Source: Poriferisodalis sp965208485
GTDB lineage: Bacteria > Actinomycetota > Acidimicrobiia > Acidimicrobiales > Poriferisodalaceae
Assembly (NCBI RefSeq): GCF_965208485.1
Contig: NZ_OZ242344.1
Coordinates: 1,922,001-1,986,000 of the forward strand
DNA: 64,000 nucleotides
Direction: 5' to 3'
In this document: piece by piece, positions 7,817 to 16,102 of the stretch
Layout: every line of letters starts with the position of its first letter
Position numbering within the stretch: the first letter of the stretch is position 1
Program-made: the position numbers and the translations under genes
Notes under the pieces: model-generated
Database searches by the model: none
What the model was told of the DNA's origin: nothing
What the model saw: the letters and a program-made list of their open reading frames with translations, nothing else

Positions 7817-8575
7817 TCAGCCGAAGTTCATGGCGGCGGGATTGCCGCCGTCGACCACCACGGTCTGGCCGGTGATGGACTCGGCCTCGCACAGCATCAC
7901 GGTGGCGTTGGCGATATCGATCGGGCTGCCCACCTGGCCGAGCAGCGCTCCCCGCCGGGCGCCCTCGGAGACCTCGTCGGGCAAGCGTGCCGCCATGCGG
8001 GTGCCTTCCACCAGGCCCGGCGCCACGCAGTTGACCGTGACTGTCGGGGACATCGCCACCGCCAGGCAGTGGGTGAGGTGGATGAGCGCCGCTTTCGAGC
8101 AGCTGTAGGCGATGCTGCTGGAGCCCGGGAACAGCCCGCCGACCGAGGCGATGTTCACGACCCGCCCGCCGCCGTCGGCCCCCAACAGCTCGGCCAGCGC
8201 CCGGGTCAGCAGGTACGGCCCCCGCAGGTTGGTCTCCTGCACCCGGTCCCAGGTGGCCGAATCGAGCGTTTCGAGATGGCGGAACGGGATACCGATGTTC
8301 CATGCCGCGTTGTTGACCAGCACGTCGCAGCGCCCACCTTCAGCGACGACTGCGGCCGCAGCGTCGATCGACGCCTCGTCGCGCTGGTCGAGCTGCAGGA
8401 TGCTGGCCTGTCGCCCGGCATCGCGCACCAGCCCGGCGCTGGTCTCGGCGCGTTCCCGATCACCCACGTAGGTCACGATCACGTCAGAGCCGGCGGCCGC
8501 GAGCGCCACGCAGATGGCACGCCCGATGTCGCCCGAGCCGCCGGTGACCACCGACAACTTGCCTGTCAGGTCCAT
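7817..8575 (-). CDS. short-chain dehydrogenase/reductase, 252 aa
   Basis: A classical SDR of normal length, cytoplasmic and NAD(P)-dependent. The nucleotide-binding glycine motif is TGGSGDIG at residues 11-18, NNAA at 88-91 and the catalytic Y-x-x-x-K is YSCSK at 157-161 with a serine at about 144. The C-terminal GQTVVVDGG is also characteristic. Substrate is unknown. It lies 13 bases downstream of the LLM oxidoreductase gene on the same strand, so the two are probably one operon. Confidence 0.88.
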   Translation of the reverse strand: MDLTGKLSVVTGGSGDIGRAICVALAAAGSDVIVTYVGDRERAETSAGLVRDAGRQASILQLDQRDEASIDAAAAVVAEGGRCDVLVNNAAWNIGIPFRHLETLDSATWDRVQETNLRGPYLLTRALAELLGADGGGRVVNIASVGGLFPGSSSIAYSCSKAALIHLTHCLAVAMSPTVTVNCVAPGLVEGTRMAARLPDEVSEGARRGALLGQVGSPIDIANATVMLCEAESITGQTVVVDGGNPAAMNFG

Positions 8576-8588
8576 GGCTCGTTGCCTC

Positions 8589-9641
8589 TCAGTCCGCGAC
8601 CAGCTCGGCCATTGCTGTGAGCAGTGTCGGCGGGCCCGAGAGCTGCAGCACCGTCACCACGGTGTCGTCCCAGCGCCGCAGGTCTGCCGCGATCTTGTCC
8701 ATCGGACCGATGAGCGCGACCTCCTCAACGAGCTCGATCGGGATGGTCCCGGCAGCTTCCTGCTTGTGGCCGGTGAGGTACATGTCCTGCACCTCGTCCG
8801 CGACGTGCTGGTAACCCATCCGGCAGAACACGTCGTAGTGGAAGTTGGCGTCGCGGGCGCCCATCCCGCCCATGTAGAGCGCCAGCATCGGGCGGATCCG
8901 GTTCGCGGCGCGCTCGATGTCGTCGTCGGGCACGACGCTCATCGGGCACACCACCTCGAAGTCGGCATCGGCGGGGACGCGGCCGTCGTCGCCGATCAGC
9001 GGCTTGCCCGCGGCGGAGAAGCCGGCGTTCAGCGCATCCACGTAGAACTGGTTGTCCTTGGGGGCGAAGAACAGCGGCAGCCAGCCCTCGCACAGCTCGG
9101 CTGCGAGGGCCACGTTGCGGGGTCCCTCGGCGCCCAGGTAGATGGGCACGTCGGCTCGCAGCGGATGCACGGTGGACTTGAGCGGCTTGCCGAGGCCCAT
9201 GCCTCCCGGGTAGGGCATCTGGTAGTGGTCGCCGGTGAAGCTCACCGGCTTGTCGCGTTCGAGGATTGCCCGGACGATCTCGATGTACTCCCGGGTGCGG
9301 GCCAGCGGTCGGGGGTAGGGCTGGCCGTACCAGCCCTCGACCACCTGCGGGCCGCTCACGCCGAGGCCCAGGATGAACCTGCCGCCGCTGAGATGGTCCA
9401 TCGTGATCGCCGCCATGCCGACAGCGGCCGGCGTGCGGGCCGAGATCTGGATGATGCCGGTGCCGAGGCCGATGCGCTCGGTGTGGCTGCCCCACCACGC
9501 CAACGGTGTCAGGGCGTCCGAGCCGTAGGCCTCCGCGGTCCAGAAGGAGTGAAAGCCGAGCTGCTCGGCGAGTTGCAGCGTCTCCAACGCATCTGGAGGC
9601 GGACCAGCCGCCCAGTAGCCGACGCCGGTTGCGAGCTTCAT
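8589..9641 (-). CDS. LLM-class (F420-type) oxidoreductase, 350 aa
   Basis: A luciferase-like TIM-barrel flavin/F420 enzyme. The N-terminus MKLATGVGYWAAGPPPDALE, then LGFHSFWTAEAYG, IGLGTGIIQISARTPA and GRFILGLGVSGPQVVEGWYG follow the pattern of F420-dependent LLM proteins common in actinobacteria. No substrate can be deduced. The ATG at 9641 opens the conserved beta strand; an upstream codon at 9659 would add only MARRRD. The gene leads a two-gene unit with the SDR and diverges from the TrpB2 fragment at 9799. Confidence 0.85.
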   Translation of the reverse strand: MKLATGVGYWAAGPPPDALETLQLAEQLGFHSFWTAEAYGSDALTPLAWWGSHTERIGLGTGIIQISARTPAAVGMAAITMDHLSGGRFILGLGVSGPQVVEGWYGQPYPRPLARTREYIEIVRAILERDKPVSFTGDHYQMPYPGGMGLGKPLKSTVHPLRADVPIYLGAEGPRNVALAAELCEGWLPLFFAPKDNQFYVDALNAGFSAAGKPLIGDDGRVPADADFEVVCPMSVVPDDDIERAANRIRPMLALYMGGMGARDANFHYDVFCRMGYQHVADEVQDMYLTGHKQEAAGTIPIELVEEVALIGPMDKIAADLRRWDDTVVTVLQLSGPPTLLTAMAELVAD

Positions 9642-9798
9642 GTCACGCCGCCTTGCCAATCTGTCGAGTTGATTCTGGGGGTTTCAGGAGTGCCCAGTAT
9701 GGGCGCTCAGCGTCAGGCGTACCGAAGCGGGCGGGTACAGTCCGCGCGCACGCGGTCTCTGGCCGCGCGATTGGCAAGCGGACGGGAAGGAAAACGCC

Positions 9799-10029
9799 AT
9801 GAGCACTGACCGCAGCGACGGCCCCACCAAGGTCGTTCTGGACGAATCCGAGATGCCCACCCAGTGGTACAACGTCGTGCCGGATCTGCAGGCCCCGCCA
9901 CCGCCGCCCCTGCATCCGGGCACCCTCGAGCCGATCGGCCCCGACGACTTGGCCCCGCTGTTCCCGATGGGGCTGATCCTGCAGGAGGTCTCGGGCGAGT
10001 CCTATATCGACATCCCCGCCGTCGGCTGA
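9799..10029 (+). pseudogene. N-terminal fragment of TrpB2-type tryptophan synthase beta chain, 76 codons
   Basis: The product reads VVLDESEMPTQWYNVVPDL and then LHPGTLEPIGPDDLAPLFPM, which is the conserved start of TrpB2-type (TrpB-like) pyridoxal-phosphate enzymes. A complete protein has about 430-450 residues; this one stops at codon 77 just where the family continues towards the substrate and PLP region. None of the frames downstream shows the PLP lysine motif. A good ribosome site (AAGGAA, about 7 bases before the ATG) is still present, so a short peptide might be made, but it cannot be an enzyme. Confidence 0.75.
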
Positions 10030-10136
10030 GCCACCCTCTCCGCCTGCCAGCCCGTTCAGGCAGTTCGGTGCCTCCCGCGCCGCTGTGTGGAGAAATGAAA
10101 TAGACTGAGAAATGGTGAAAATCTATATTCGTCCGG

Positions 10137-10340
10137 ATGCCGACGACCCGAGAAGCGATACGGATCGTCACCGCCGACGGCTGGCAGCCCTGGAACGTGC
10201 GCGGCAGCCATCGGCACTTCAAGCATCCGGTCAAGCCCGGTAAGGTCACCATTCCAGGCAAGCTCGGAGACGAGCTAGCGCCAGGTACCTGGAAGAACAT
10301 CCTGCGACAGGCCGGACTGGCGAAGGGACAATCCCGATGA
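10137..10340 (+). CDS. hicA: HicA-family toxin (mRNA interferase), 67 aa
   Basis: Short double-stranded-RNA-binding-like fold protein of normal HicA length. It shows the family pattern REAIRIVTADGW, then RGSHRHFKHP with the catalytic histidine, then KVTIPGK and LAPGTWKNILRQAGL. HicA toxins cleave mRNA during stress and are neutralised by HicB. Its stop overlaps the start of the next gene by four bases, as usual for hicAB. AT-rich sequence directly upstream (10090-10135) is likely the promoter region. Confidence 0.88.
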   Translation: MPTTREAIRIVTADGWQPWNVRGSHRHFKHPVKPGKVTIPGKLGDELAPGTWKNILRQAGLAKGQSR

Positions 10341-10597
10341 GCACCCTGACCTACACGGCGATCATCGAGCCGACGGGAACCGGGTTCTCGGCCTATGTAC
10401 CGGATGTCCCTGGCTGCATCGCTACGGGCTCCAGCTACGAGGAAACGGTGCAGCAGATGCAGGAGGCGCTCGCCTGTCACTTGGAATGGATGCGCGAAGA
10501 CGGCGATGACATCCCCGAGCCGACTTCAACGGCGGCTGCTGTTGACGTGCCAACCGACGCCACCGGGTCACCCTGCTGGAATCACGGGGATTCCTAG
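10337..10597 (+). CDS. hicB: HicB-family antitoxin, 86 aa
   Basis: The N-terminal RNase-H-like fold of HicB is visible: YTAIIEPTGTGFSAYVPDVP followed by GCIATGSSYEETVQQMQEAL and CHLEWMREDGDDIPEP. HicB binds and blocks HicA and usually represses the operon. This one ends about 20 residues after the conserved domain and shows no DNA-binding C-terminal domain, so operon repression may need another protein. Coupled to hicA through an ATGA overlap. Confidence 0.85.
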   Translation: MSTLTYTAIIEPTGTGFSAYVPDVPGCIATGSSYEETVQQMQEALACHLEWMREDGDDIPEPTSTAAAVDVPTDATGSPCWNHGDS

Positions 10598-10620
10598 CTC
10601 CGACAGGCGGCAAGAATCAG

Positions 10621-11124
10621 ATGCGGGGGCTGGCTGTTCCGCAGCGGGCGATTCCGTGCGTGCTGATGCGGGGCGGGACGTCTCGGGGGCCGTTCTTCGC
10701 CGCTGAGGATCTGCCCAGCGATCCGGAGTTGCGCGATGCGGTTTTGGCCGCGGTCATGGGCAGCCCGACCGGTCGTCAGATCGACGGGCTCGGCGGCGGC
10801 ACAACGGTGACCAGCAAGGTGGCCGTGGTGGGGCCATCGTCGCATCCCGATGCTGACGTGGACTACCTGTTCGCCCAGGTCGACCCGGTCTGGGGCACGG
10901 TGGACACCAAGCCCACCTGCGGGAACATGCTGGTCGGTGTCGGCCCGTTCGCAATCGAGCACGGACTGGTCCCTGCAGGCGATCCGACCACCTCGCTGGC
11001 GGTGTCCCTCGGCGTGGATCGGCGCGATGGCGCTGTTGGCATTCTCTCAGGCGGCGTCACCCGCACTGCCCGCAAGCTCATGTCCGGAACCGTTCACGTG
11101 CCCGCCGCAGTGTGGTCAGGCTGA
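10621..11124 (+). pseudogene. PrpF-family isomerase with a large internal deletion
   Basis: The first 140 codons match the N-terminal half of PrpF/4-oxalomesaconate tautomerase proteins: IPCVLMRGGTSRGPFF, GSPTGRQIDGLGG, TTVTSKVAVVGPSSHPDADV and CGNMLVGVGPFAIEHG. The text then jumps directly to the extreme C-terminal motif GVTRTARKLMSGTVHVP. About 200 residues of the middle are missing compared with the intact homologue at 17013-18101. The reading frame is kept, so a 167-residue protein could be made, but it lacks most of the second domain and is very probably inactive. Confidence 0.75.
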
Positions 11125-11156
11125 CTCGTTAGTTGGCGCGCCGGCCGTCGGGCGGC

Positions 11157-12467
11157 TCAGTCCCAGTCGAGCCAGAGCTCCTCGGGTCCCCGGAACGTGA
11201 TGTTCGGGAACGTCCGGTAGTCCTGTGGCGGCAGCCGCAGCGACGGCACCGCTTGGGTCAGGATCTCCAGCGCGATGCGGGCCTCCATGCGAGCCAGGTT
11301 GGCTCCTAGGCAGAAGTGGATGCCCTTGCCGAAGCTGATGTGGCGGTGCGGGTCGGGCCGGGTGAAGTCGTAGTCGTCGACGTCGTACTGCTCGGTGTCG
11401 GCGAACGCGCAGGGCTCCCGGTTTGCCGCTGCGAAGTTCAGGAACACCCGCGTTCCCTTCGGCAGGTGCATCCCGGCGAGTTCGGTGGCTCGGGTGGTGA
11501 CGCGGCGCCAGGCCACCTGGCTGGAGTCGAACCGCAGGGTCTCCTCCACCGCTGTGGGGATGAGCGACAGGTCGGCGCACAGGGCGTCCCACTGGTCGCG
11601 CCGCGGCAGCAGGCAGCGCAGCGTGTTGCACAGCAGGTTCGTGACCGGGTCGTGGCCTGCGAACGAGATGCCGTAGATGATCGACTCCACCTCGCGGTAG
11701 CTGAGGCCGCTGCCGCCCTCGGGGTCCGGGTCGGCATCGTGCGCATCGAGAAGTTCCGAGCAGAAGTCGTCGGTGCGGTTGCGATGGCGCTCGGCCACGA
11801 ACTCCCGGCAGTAGCGCCAGTACGCCAGCATTCCCTCGGCCATGTGAGCCTGCTCGGCAGGCGTGGGCTTGCCCCAGGCGAACGCCTTGCGGTTCACGCA
11901 CCACGACTTCAGCATGAGGTCGTCGTCGGCCGGGAACCCGATGAAGCGGAACACGATCTCCGCCGGTAGCGGGAACGCCACCGCCTTCACATACTCGGCC
12001 GGGGCCGGTCCGGCCAGCATCTCGTCGATCAGCTCGGTCGCCCGGGAGCGCATGTAGTCCTCGAGCGTCCGCAGGCGTCGCACCGAGAAGCCGGCCCGGG
12101 TGTGGACCCGGATGCGCCCGTGGTCGGGCTCGGCCCGGTTCGACATGACGGCCTGGGGGTCGTAGTCAGGGGCCGACAGCACGTCTGCTGCTTCGGGCGC
12201 CAGCGGGAAGATCGGGTCCTGCACGTTGGACGAGGCGTAGGTGTCGGGATCCATGAAGACCGCCTCGATGTCGGCCATGCGCGTCACCACGACGTGGCCC
12301 ATCTCGGCGGCATAGAAGACCGGGTGGTCCTCGCGCAGCCGTGCAGCGATGGGGTACGGATCGGCCAGGTACTCCTTGCTCAGCGGCGACCAGCTCTCGT
12401 GCACCGGGCACCCAGGAGGCGGCGGAGCCAGCCGATCCGGTGCGGTGTGGTACGAGTCTGTGCTCAC
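11157..12467 (-). CDS. cytochrome P450, 436 aa
   Basis: A complete bacterial class I P450. The haem-binding loop FGKGIHFCLGANLARME supplies the thiolate ligand at Cys386. The K-helix E-x-x-R is EETLR, and the I-helix segment is SFAGHDPVTN. This last has Pro-Val where most P450s have the acid/alcohol pair plus Thr, so oxygen activation may differ a little. It needs a ferredoxin and a reductase, neither of which is encoded here. The GTG start at 12467 follows AAGGAGG at 7 bases, a strong ribosome site. Substrate unknown. Confidence 0.9.
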   Translation of the reverse strand: MSTDSYHTAPDRLAPPPPGCPVHESWSPLSKEYLADPYPIAARLREDHPVFYAAEMGHVVVTRMADIEAVFMDPDTYASSNVQDPIFPLAPEAADVLSAPDYDPQAVMSNRAEPDHGRIRVHTRAGFSVRRLRTLEDYMRSRATELIDEMLAGPAPAEYVKAVAFPLPAEIVFRFIGFPADDDLMLKSWCVNRKAFAWGKPTPAEQAHMAEGMLAYWRYCREFVAERHRNRTDDFCSELLDAHDADPDPEGGSGLSYREVESIIYGISFAGHDPVTNLLCNTLRCLLPRRDQWDALCADLSLIPTAVEETLRFDSSQVAWRRVTTRATELAGMHLPKGTRVFLNFAAANREPCAFADTEQYDVDDYDFTRPDPHRHISFGKGIHFCLGANLARMEARIALEILTQAVPSLRLPPQDYRTFPNITFRGPEELWLDWD

Positions 12468-12534
12468 TGGGCTGCCTCCTTGCGGATCGCCGAGCGCTCG
12501 CCGGCTCCGACAGCGCCTATCATCGTCGGCCCAC

Positions 12535-12608
12535 GGGCGATTGGCTCAGATGGTTAGAGCGCTGCCTTCACACGGCAGAGGTCACTGGTTCGAGTCCAGT
12601 ATCGCCCA
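12535..12608 (+). tRNA. tRNA-Val (anticodon CAC)
   Basis: A full cloverleaf can be drawn: acceptor GGGCGAT (12535-12541) pairs with ATCGCCC (12601-12607), discriminator A at 12608. The D arm contains GCTCAGATGGTTAGAGC, the anticodon stem CTGCC/GGCAG encloses TTCACAC with anticodon CAC, and the T arm is ACTGGTTCGAGTCCAGT. CCA is not encoded. The last 27 bases overlap the 3' end of the convergent hydrolase gene. Confidence 0.95.
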
Positions 12609-13502
12609 CCCCTTCGACGCAGGTTGCCGTGCCGTGGTGCCGCCGTGCTCGGCGAGATGGGCCAGCAGCAGACCGGTGAAGGCGCCGGGTGCCTGGTCGG
12701 TGACGAAGTGATCGATGCCCCCCAGCTCGGCGAAGCGATACGGCCCGGTCACGAAGTCGGCGGTCTTCTCGGCTGCCATGCGACCCACCGTGGCGTCCTG
12801 ATTCCCCCACACGAACATCGTCGGCACGCCCACCGGTGGTGTCTCGGCCGGCTGAAGCTGCGAGTTGCCTATGGCTCGGTACCAGTTCACGGCTGCATCG
12901 AGGGCGTCGCGTTCGCCCAGCGTGGCCAGGTAGGCGTCGATGTCGGCGTCGGGCACCGCGCCGTGAGCCATGGCCCGTCGCAAGGGCGCTGCATTGTCTG
13001 CGAGCAGATTGTCGGTTGCCTCGGGCTTCTGGAATGCGGGGTGGTGCCGCGAGCGGCGCGGTTGATCGGGGTCGTCGCGCATCGCCGCAACGAAGGCCGC
13101 AGCGTGCGGCCGTGAGATGACGCTCAGCGAGTAGACACGCTCGGCGTGGTGCGCGGCCATGAACCACGCCAATGCGCCACCCCAGTCATGCCCGACCACG
13201 TGGAATCGCTCTGCGCCGAAGCTGTCCGCAATCGCGAGCGCATCGGCTACCAGCAGTTCAGTGCGGTAGCTGTCGATGCCCTCGGGCCGTGCACCCGCCG
13301 AGTAGCCGCGCTGGTCGGGAGCGCAGGACCGGAAGCCAGCCGCCGCCAGCGCCGGCAGCTCGGCACGCCACGTGTGCCGGGTCTGCGGGAACCCATGCAA
13401 CAGCAGCACAAACTGGCCGTCAGCCGGCCCCGCAACATCGGCAGTGAAGCGAAGCCCATTCCCCTCGATCACCGTGGTCGATACATCATGCGTCACGGCC
13501 AT
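12582..13502 (-). CDS. alpha/beta hydrolase, epoxide-hydrolase-like, 306 aa
   Basis: An alpha/beta hydrolase with the oxyanion motif HGFPQ (residues 36-40) and an aspartate nucleophile in GHDWGG (Asp106), the pattern of epoxide hydrolases and haloalkane dehalogenases rather than serine esterases. A late GIDHF supplies the likely catalytic histidine. The ATG at 13502 has AAAGG about 9 bases upstream. Its frame runs 27 bases into the tRNA-Val gene on the other strand, so the final few residues (ILDSNQ) are encoded by antisense tRNA sequence. Substrate unknown. Confidence 0.82.
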   Translation of the reverse strand: MAVTHDVSTTVIEGNGLRFTADVAGPADGQFVLLLHGFPQTRHTWRAELPALAAAGFRSCAPDQRGYSAGARPEGIDSYRTELLVADALAIADSFGAERFHVVGHDWGGALAWFMAAHHAERVYSLSVISRPHAAAFVAAMRDDPDQPRRSRHHPAFQKPEATDNLLADNAAPLRRAMAHGAVPDADIDAYLATLGERDALDAAVNWYRAIGNSQLQPAETPPVGVPTMFVWGNQDATVGRMAAEKTADFVTGPYRFAELGGIDHFVTDQAPGAFTGLLLAHLAEHGGTTARQPASKGWAILDSNQ

Positions 13503-13588
13503 TGCCGCCAGCCTTTCTGCGAGCAAAGTGGCGGACAGCATGCCGTGGCAGTGCGCCACTCGGCGTGCTGCCGAAATTCAAGTGGTCA

Positions 13589-13603
13589 TACGAAGGTTTC
13601 GTA
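13589..13603. promoter_or_regulatory. palindromic operator-like site
   Basis: TACGAA-GGT-TTCGTA is a perfect 6-bp inverted repeat with a 3-bp centre, 15 bases before the GTG of the toxin-like gene. Its position and the ribbon-helix-helix protein encoded two genes downstream suggest it is the autoregulatory operator. Binding is inferred. Confidence 0.5.
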
Positions 13604-13618
13604 ATACGTTAAAATCCT

Positions 13619-13882
13619 GTGGAGTTCCACCGTTCGGCATATAAACACGGATTCGACGAACAGACGATTCTCCATGCGATCAAACATGCGATCACAGTCA
13701 TCGAGCTTGAGCCAGACATGGACCCACCAAGAGTGCTCGCGATCGGTCCGGACCACGCGGGGAATTCTCTGGAAGTCATATGGCTCGAGCTCGACGACGG
13801 CGTTGAGATGGTGATTCACGCGATGCGGCTGCGGCCCTCCTTCTACGAACTGCTACCGCCAGAAAGCGCAGACGACTTGTGA
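13619..13882 (+). CDS. toxin-like small protein paired with an RHH antitoxin, 87 aa
   Basis: A compact 87-residue protein: FHRSAYKHGFDEQTILHAIK, a central strand region (VLAIGPDHAGNSLEVIWLEL) and a C-terminal IHAMRLRPSFYELL. The same arrangement (early His-Gly, late HAM-R-x-R) occurs in small proteins encoded next to RHH antitoxins and is reminiscent of BrnT/RelE-type toxins, but I cannot name its family. The GTG at 13619 lies 15 bases behind a palindrome. It overlaps the antitoxin gene by four bases. Function as a ribosome-dependent RNase is only a guess. Confidence 0.6.
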   Translation: MEFHRSAYKHGFDEQTILHAIKHAITVIELEPDMDPPRVLAIGPDHAGNSLEVIWLELDDGVEMVIHAMRLRPSFYELLPPESADDL

Positions 13883-14151
13883 CGACGCGACGCACCCGAT
13901 CCGGCCGCGTCCTGAGCGACAGCGACCTCGATGCCCTCGCGGTAGAAGTCGAGTCAACGGAATACGACGTCGAGGCCCTGAAGGCGCGTCGTCGAGGCCG
14001 CCCACCACTGGGATCCGGGCCAGCAGACGTTGTCCCGGTGCGCATCGATCCTGAGTTGCGCGAGCGCATGCTGCAGGCCGCCGAGGCGTCAGGCACCACA
14101 ACCAGCGACATCATCCGCAAAGCGTTGCGCCACTACCTGGACGTCGCATAG
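13879..14151 (+). CDS. ribbon-helix-helix (CopG-like) antitoxin, 90 aa
   Basis: The last 45 residues form an RHH DNA-binding domain: DVVPVRIDPELRERMLQAAE, then ASGTTTSDIIRKALRHYLDV. The N-terminal half (GRVLSDSDLDALAVEVESTE) is probably the flexible toxin-binding part. Such proteins dimerise through the strand and bind palindromic operators, here likely the one at 13589-13603. It follows the toxin gene with a 4-base overlap; toxin-first order is less common than antitoxin-first but known. Confidence 0.82.
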   Translation: MTTRRTRSGRVLSDSDLDALAVEVESTEYDVEALKARRRGRPPLGSGPADVVPVRIDPELRERMLQAAEASGTTTSDIIRKALRHYLDVA

Positions 14152-14225
14152 GTGTTCGGGGGGCCTAGCTCGCAGCTTCTCTGCCTCGACGGCTCACTCT
14201 GCGCCGATGGGCCGTGGGAGGCTCT

Positions 14226-15293
14226 ATGAGTGCTGCAGTGATCATCGACTGTCACGGCCACTACACGACGGCACCGCCGCAGTTGGGCGAGTACCGCGAC
14301 GCGCAGCGGTCGGCGCTCGAAGCCGACCCTGACCACATCGGCGCCAAAGGCGTGCTCGGCATCAGTGATGACGAGATCGTCGAGAGCATCGAGCAGAACC
14401 AGCTTCGCCTGCAGCGCGAGCGCGGCTCGGACCTGACGATTTTCTCGCCGCGGGCGTCGTGGATGGGCCACCACGAGGGCAACGAGCACACCTCCCGGTT
14501 CTGGTCAGAGCACTGCAACGACCTCATCCGCCGGGTCTGCGACCTGTTCCCGGACAACTTCGTGCCGGTTTGCCAGCTCCCGCAGTCGCCCGGCGTGTCG
14601 ATCGACAGCTCAGTGCGGGAGCTGCGCCGCTGCGTCACCGAGATGGGCTTCATCGGCTGCAATGTCAGCCCCGACCCCACCGGCGGATACTGGACCGGCC
14701 CGCCGCTGAACGAGCCCTACTGGTGGCCGCTGTGGGATGCCATGTCGGAGCTGGACGTGCCCGGGATGATCCACGTCAGCGGCACCTGCAACCCGAACTT
14801 CCACGCCACCAGCTCGCACTACCTCGGCGCCGACACCACTGCATTCGTCCAGATGATGATGAGCGACCTGTTCTCCGATCACCCTGGGCTGCGGTTCGTG
14901 ATCCCCCACGGCGGGGGAGCGGTGCCCTACCACTGGGGCCGGTTCCGGGGCATGGCCCAGGACATGGGCCTGCGGCCGCTCGACGAGTCGCTGCTACCAA
15001 ACGTGTACTTCGACACCTGCGTGTACCACCAACCCGGCATCGACACGCTGGTCGAGGTGATCCCGCCGCAGAACATCCTGTTCGCGTCGGAGATGGTCGG
15101 CGCGGTGCGGGGCATCGACCCCACGACGGGCTTCAACTACGACGACACCAAGCGCTACATCGACGCCGCCGACATCAGCGACGATGCCCGCCGCATGATC
15201 TTCAGCGAGAATGCCCTGCGGGTGTACCCGCGGCTGGCAGGTGCCCTGGAAGCCCAGAAGAGCGCCGCAGCGGCGGCAGACGGGGAGGGATGA
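14226..15293 (+). CDS. ligJ: 4-oxalomesaconate hydratase-like amidohydrolase, 355 aa
   Basis: Closely follows the LigJ pattern: IIDCHGHYTTAPP with metal-binding His10 and His12, ERGSDLTIFSPRASWMGHH, GFIGCNVSPDPTGGYWTGPP, MIHVSGTCNPNFH, VIPHGGGAVPYHWGRFRG and ILFASEMVGAVRGIDP. LigJ hydrates 4-oxalomesaconate to 4-carboxy-4-hydroxy-2-oxoadipate in the protocatechuate and gallate 4,5-cleavage routes. The ATG at 14226 has GGGAGG five bases upstream; an upstream GTG at 14214 overlaps that site and is rejected. First gene of a five-gene operon with LigK, MBL, LigU and LigI, which fits the assignment. Confidence 0.85.
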   Translation: MSAAVIIDCHGHYTTAPPQLGEYRDAQRSALEADPDHIGAKGVLGISDDEIVESIEQNQLRLQRERGSDLTIFSPRASWMGHHEGNEHTSRFWSEHCNDLIRRVCDLFPDNFVPVCQLPQSPGVSIDSSVRELRRCVTEMGFIGCNVSPDPTGGYWTGPPLNEPYWWPLWDAMSELDVPGMIHVSGTCNPNFHATSSHYLGADTTAFVQMMMSDLFSDHPGLRFVIPHGGGAVPYHWGRFRGMAQDMGLRPLDESLLPNVYFDTCVYHQPGIDTLVEVIPPQNILFASEMVGAVRGIDPTTGFNYDDTKRYIDAADISDDARRMIFSENALRVYPRLAGALEAQKSAAAAADGEG

Positions 15294-15976
15294 TGGCGGC
15301 TCGACACGTCGTGAAGCGCACTATCGAGCGGGCCGACAGCGAGGTCGTCGCGGGCCTGGGCGACGCCGGCACCGCCACCGTGCACGAAGCCATCGGCCGC
15401 CGCGGCTATCTCGGCCCCGCTCTGCGACCCATCCAGCAGGGCACGAAGCTGGCGGGCTCGGCGATCACCGTGCTCTCCCATCCCGGCGACAACATCATGA
15501 TCCACGCCGCCGTCGAGGTCTGCCAGCCCGGCGACCTGCTGGTCGTCACCAACACGGCGCCGTCCACGCACGGCATGTTCGGCGACCTGCTGGCATCCTC
15601 GCTCATGGCTCGCGGCGTCGTGGGCTTGGTGATGGACGCAGGAGTCCGCGACACCTTGGACCTGCGGGCGATGGGCTTTGCGGCCTGGTCCCGGCACGTG
15701 TCCTGCGAGGGCACGGTCAAGAACACCCCGGGCTCGGTGAACGTGCCCATCAGCATCAACGGCGTCATCATCGAACCGGGCGATGTCATCTGTGCCGACG
15801 ACGACGGCGTGGTGGCGGTGCCCCGCTGCGAGGCCGCCTGGGCACTCGAGCAGTCCAACGCTCGGCTCGCCAATGAGGAAGACAGCCGGGCGCGCCTGCA
15901 ATCTGGCGAGCTGGGGCTCGACATGTACGGGCTGCGCCAGAAGCTGGCCGAACTGGGCGTGGAATGGGTCGACTGA
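15293..15976 (+). CDS. ligK: 4-carboxy-4-hydroxy-2-oxoadipate aldolase, RraA-fold, 227 aa
   Basis: An RraA/HMG-aldolase fold protein of normal length. Key segments are GTATVHEAIGRRGYLGPAL, GDNIMIHAAVEVCQPGDLLV, and the active-site block GLVMDAGVRDTLDLRAMGF containing the Arg and Asp that bind pyruvate enolate and Mg2+. LigK cleaves 4-carboxy-4-hydroxy-2-oxoadipate to pyruvate and oxaloacetate. Two ATGs are adjacent (15290, 15293); the second is preferred since GGGAGG at 15283-15288 leaves 4 bases to it and only 1 to the other. Overlaps the ligJ stop. Confidence 0.83.
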   Translation: MAARHVVKRTIERADSEVVAGLGDAGTATVHEAIGRRGYLGPALRPIQQGTKLAGSAITVLSHPGDNIMIHAAVEVCQPGDLLVVTNTAPSTHGMFGDLLASSLMARGVVGLVMDAGVRDTLDLRAMGFAAWSRHVSCEGTVKNTPGSVNVPISINGVIIEPGDVICADDDGVVAVPRCEAAWALEQSNARLANEEDSRARLQSGELGLDMYGLRQKLAELGVEWVD

Positions 15977-16102
15977 GCACAGCGCGCCTGGTCGCGACCT
16001 CGGCTGCCCCTGACCGGTTCGCCGACCGATCCGGCTCAGTCGCCGATGCACGAACTGCGCTTGCGTGAGCAGGGCGGCGCACGGCTCGGCTAGGAAGAGG
16101 TC

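Noticed and set aside
8514..9809. Plus-strand frame of 431 codons
   Set aside because: Antisense to the LLM oxidoreductase and the end of the SDR, both of which have conserved motifs.
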